Assembly (NCBI GenBank): GCA_965178525.1
Contig: CBCXVS010000096.1
Location: 1-23,546, forward strand
DNA length: 23,546 nt
Direction: 5' to 3'
From: CBCXVS01 sp965178525
Lineage (GTDB): Bacteria; Tectomicrobia; Entotheonellia; Entotheonellales; Entotheonellaceae
Below the pieces are notes generated by a model, which did not search any database, was not told where the DNA came from, and saw only the letters and a list, made by a program, of their open reading frames with translations. Below are positions 22,934 to 23,546 of this stretch, piece after piece (position 1 is the first letter of the stretch; each line of letters begins with the position of its first letter). The translations under genes were made by a program, and so were the position numbers.

Positions 22934-23546
22934 ATGGAGGTGCATACTGGACCATTGTTACTTCTTGTGCAAGCCAATGTCGCGCCAGAGCATGAGCGGA
23001 CGTTCAACATCTGGTATTACCAGCACGTGCCGACCTTGCTGGAAATTCCAGGCTATCTGTGGGGCCGTCGGTATGTCAACGTCGTCGGCGACACCAAGTA
23101 GCTGGCGCTCTATGCCATTGCTGACGAGTCCTATCTGGCCAGCCTGCTCGGCCCGGAAGCGGAAAAACGGCATGCGCTGGCCAACCGCGAGTTCGCCAAG
23201 TTTGACCAGCTACAAGGCCTGAGCGATGTATGGATTAACGTCTACCGGCAACTCTCGGGGACGCATCTGGGCCGCCCGTTGTTGCGACAGGATTTGCCGC
23301 TGAGTGTGGTGTGCTGGATTGTCGCGACGCGGGGCAGGAACAGGACTTTAACGCCTAGTACACACACTCGCATGTCCCCAATCTGACGCGGATTCCCGGC
23401 TATGTCTCCGGCGCTCGATTTCGGCTCATTGAGCACCCGGCCCTGGACTGGCTTAACATGGGCCCCACCTATCTTGCGCTCTACGAACTGGAAAACCTAG
23501 ATTGCATCCCGAGCCTGGCTGATCCGGAGCAGATGCGCCCCGAAGC
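22934..23546 (+). pseudogene. Duplicated EthD/Dabb-like dimeric alpha/beta-barrel protein, broken by two TAG codons and a frameshift; runs off the window
   Basis: A good start is present (AAAGGAG at 22921-22927, ATG 22934). The translation contains two related halves: TFNIWYYQHVPTLLEIPGYL near residue 25 and, after a frame change, NLTRIPGYVSGARFRLIE. Halves like these are typical of small dimeric alpha/beta-barrel proteins of unknown or catabolic function. Internal comparison shows what has been lost. The TAG at 23099-23101 stands where the second half has Tyr (TK-stop-LALYA versus PTYLALYE). The TAG at 23356-23358 stands where the first half has Trp (FNA-stop-YTHSHVP versus FNIWYYQHVP). A one- or two-base indel near 23312-23318 joins the frames. 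It is divergent from the citrate synthase operon. The gene is either decayed or in a poor-quality stretch of sequence. Confidence 0.65.

Noticed and set aside
22810..23010. N-terminal extension of the citrate synthase
   Set aside because: It overlaps the start of the divergent gene and has no family similarity; a strong ribosome binding site precedes 22809.
22934..23546. Reassignment of TAG to an amino acid
   Set aside because: TAG ends several intact genes here (the aminotransferase, ilvD, nuoB and the dehydrogenase), and the two TAG codons would need different residues (Tyr and Trp). A frameshift is also present, so decay or error is simpler.

Overview
The window reads as a chromosomal segment of a moderately GC-rich, Gram-negative, aerobic heterotroph. 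The signs are type IV pilus ATPases, a signal-peptidase-II lipoprotein, an SspB-type ClpXP adaptor, a complex I subunit and methylcitrate-cycle enzymes. The mix, including a stand-alone PCP_red-domain protein and duplicated EthD-like proteins, recalls deep-branching lineages such as Tectomicrobia/Entotheonella or NC10. That placement is inference from gene content only. No rRNA, tRNA, CRISPR array or insertion sequence was recognised.

Layout. Positions 1-1551 (minus) hold two tandem PilT-family retraction ATPases: an upstream pilT broken by a one-base homopolymer error and a paralog cut short near the window edge. Positions 1945-2346 (plus) encode a small coiled-coil plus PCP_red protein behind a good sigma70-type promoter, convergent with an sspB-like adaptor (2504-2983, minus) that ends in the ClpX-binding tail LRVVK. 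Positions 3056-3229 carry a large inverted repeat built from tandem 7-bp units, directly in front of a 3-hydroxyisobutyrate dehydrogenase-family gene (3245-4141). An orphan nuoB (4205-4816, minus) and a two-gene operon of class III aminotransferase and ilvD (5062-8109, plus) follow.

Positions 8131-12268 (minus) are an envelope/secretion block: a lipoprotein, a GH113-like secreted glycoside hydrolase, and upstream of it a secreted beta-sandwich protein. The two secreted proteins share a homologous carbohydrate-binding-like module. In the hydrolase this module appears to be inserted in the TIM barrel after strand 1, and a dockerin is inserted after strand 8, which is the most unusual architecture here. 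Positions 12493-15072 (plus) hold a two-gene unit of unknown function: a small helical protein with a frameshift in an A8 run, then a large single-span membrane protein with C-terminal TPRs. Positions 15199-15932 encode an MNT-HEPN toxin-antitoxin-like pair with overlapping genes, and 16440-17474 a radical SAM/SPASM protein with its own promoter.

Positions 17537-22809 (minus) form a tightly coupled operon: citrate/methylcitrate synthase, a PrpF-like isomerase, a 641-residue aconitase, and a short MetE-C-like zinc methyltransferase, the last three joined by ATGA overlaps. It looks built for propionyl-CoA/methylcitrate-type metabolism, but no PrpB lyase is present. Divergent from it, 22934 to the right edge holds a duplicated alpha/beta-barrel protein gene broken by two TAG codons and a frameshift.

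Four otherwise well-formed genes are interrupted by single indels, three of them clearly in homopolymers. Draft-sequence error is therefore a likely explanation and should be settled before any is called a pseudogene.
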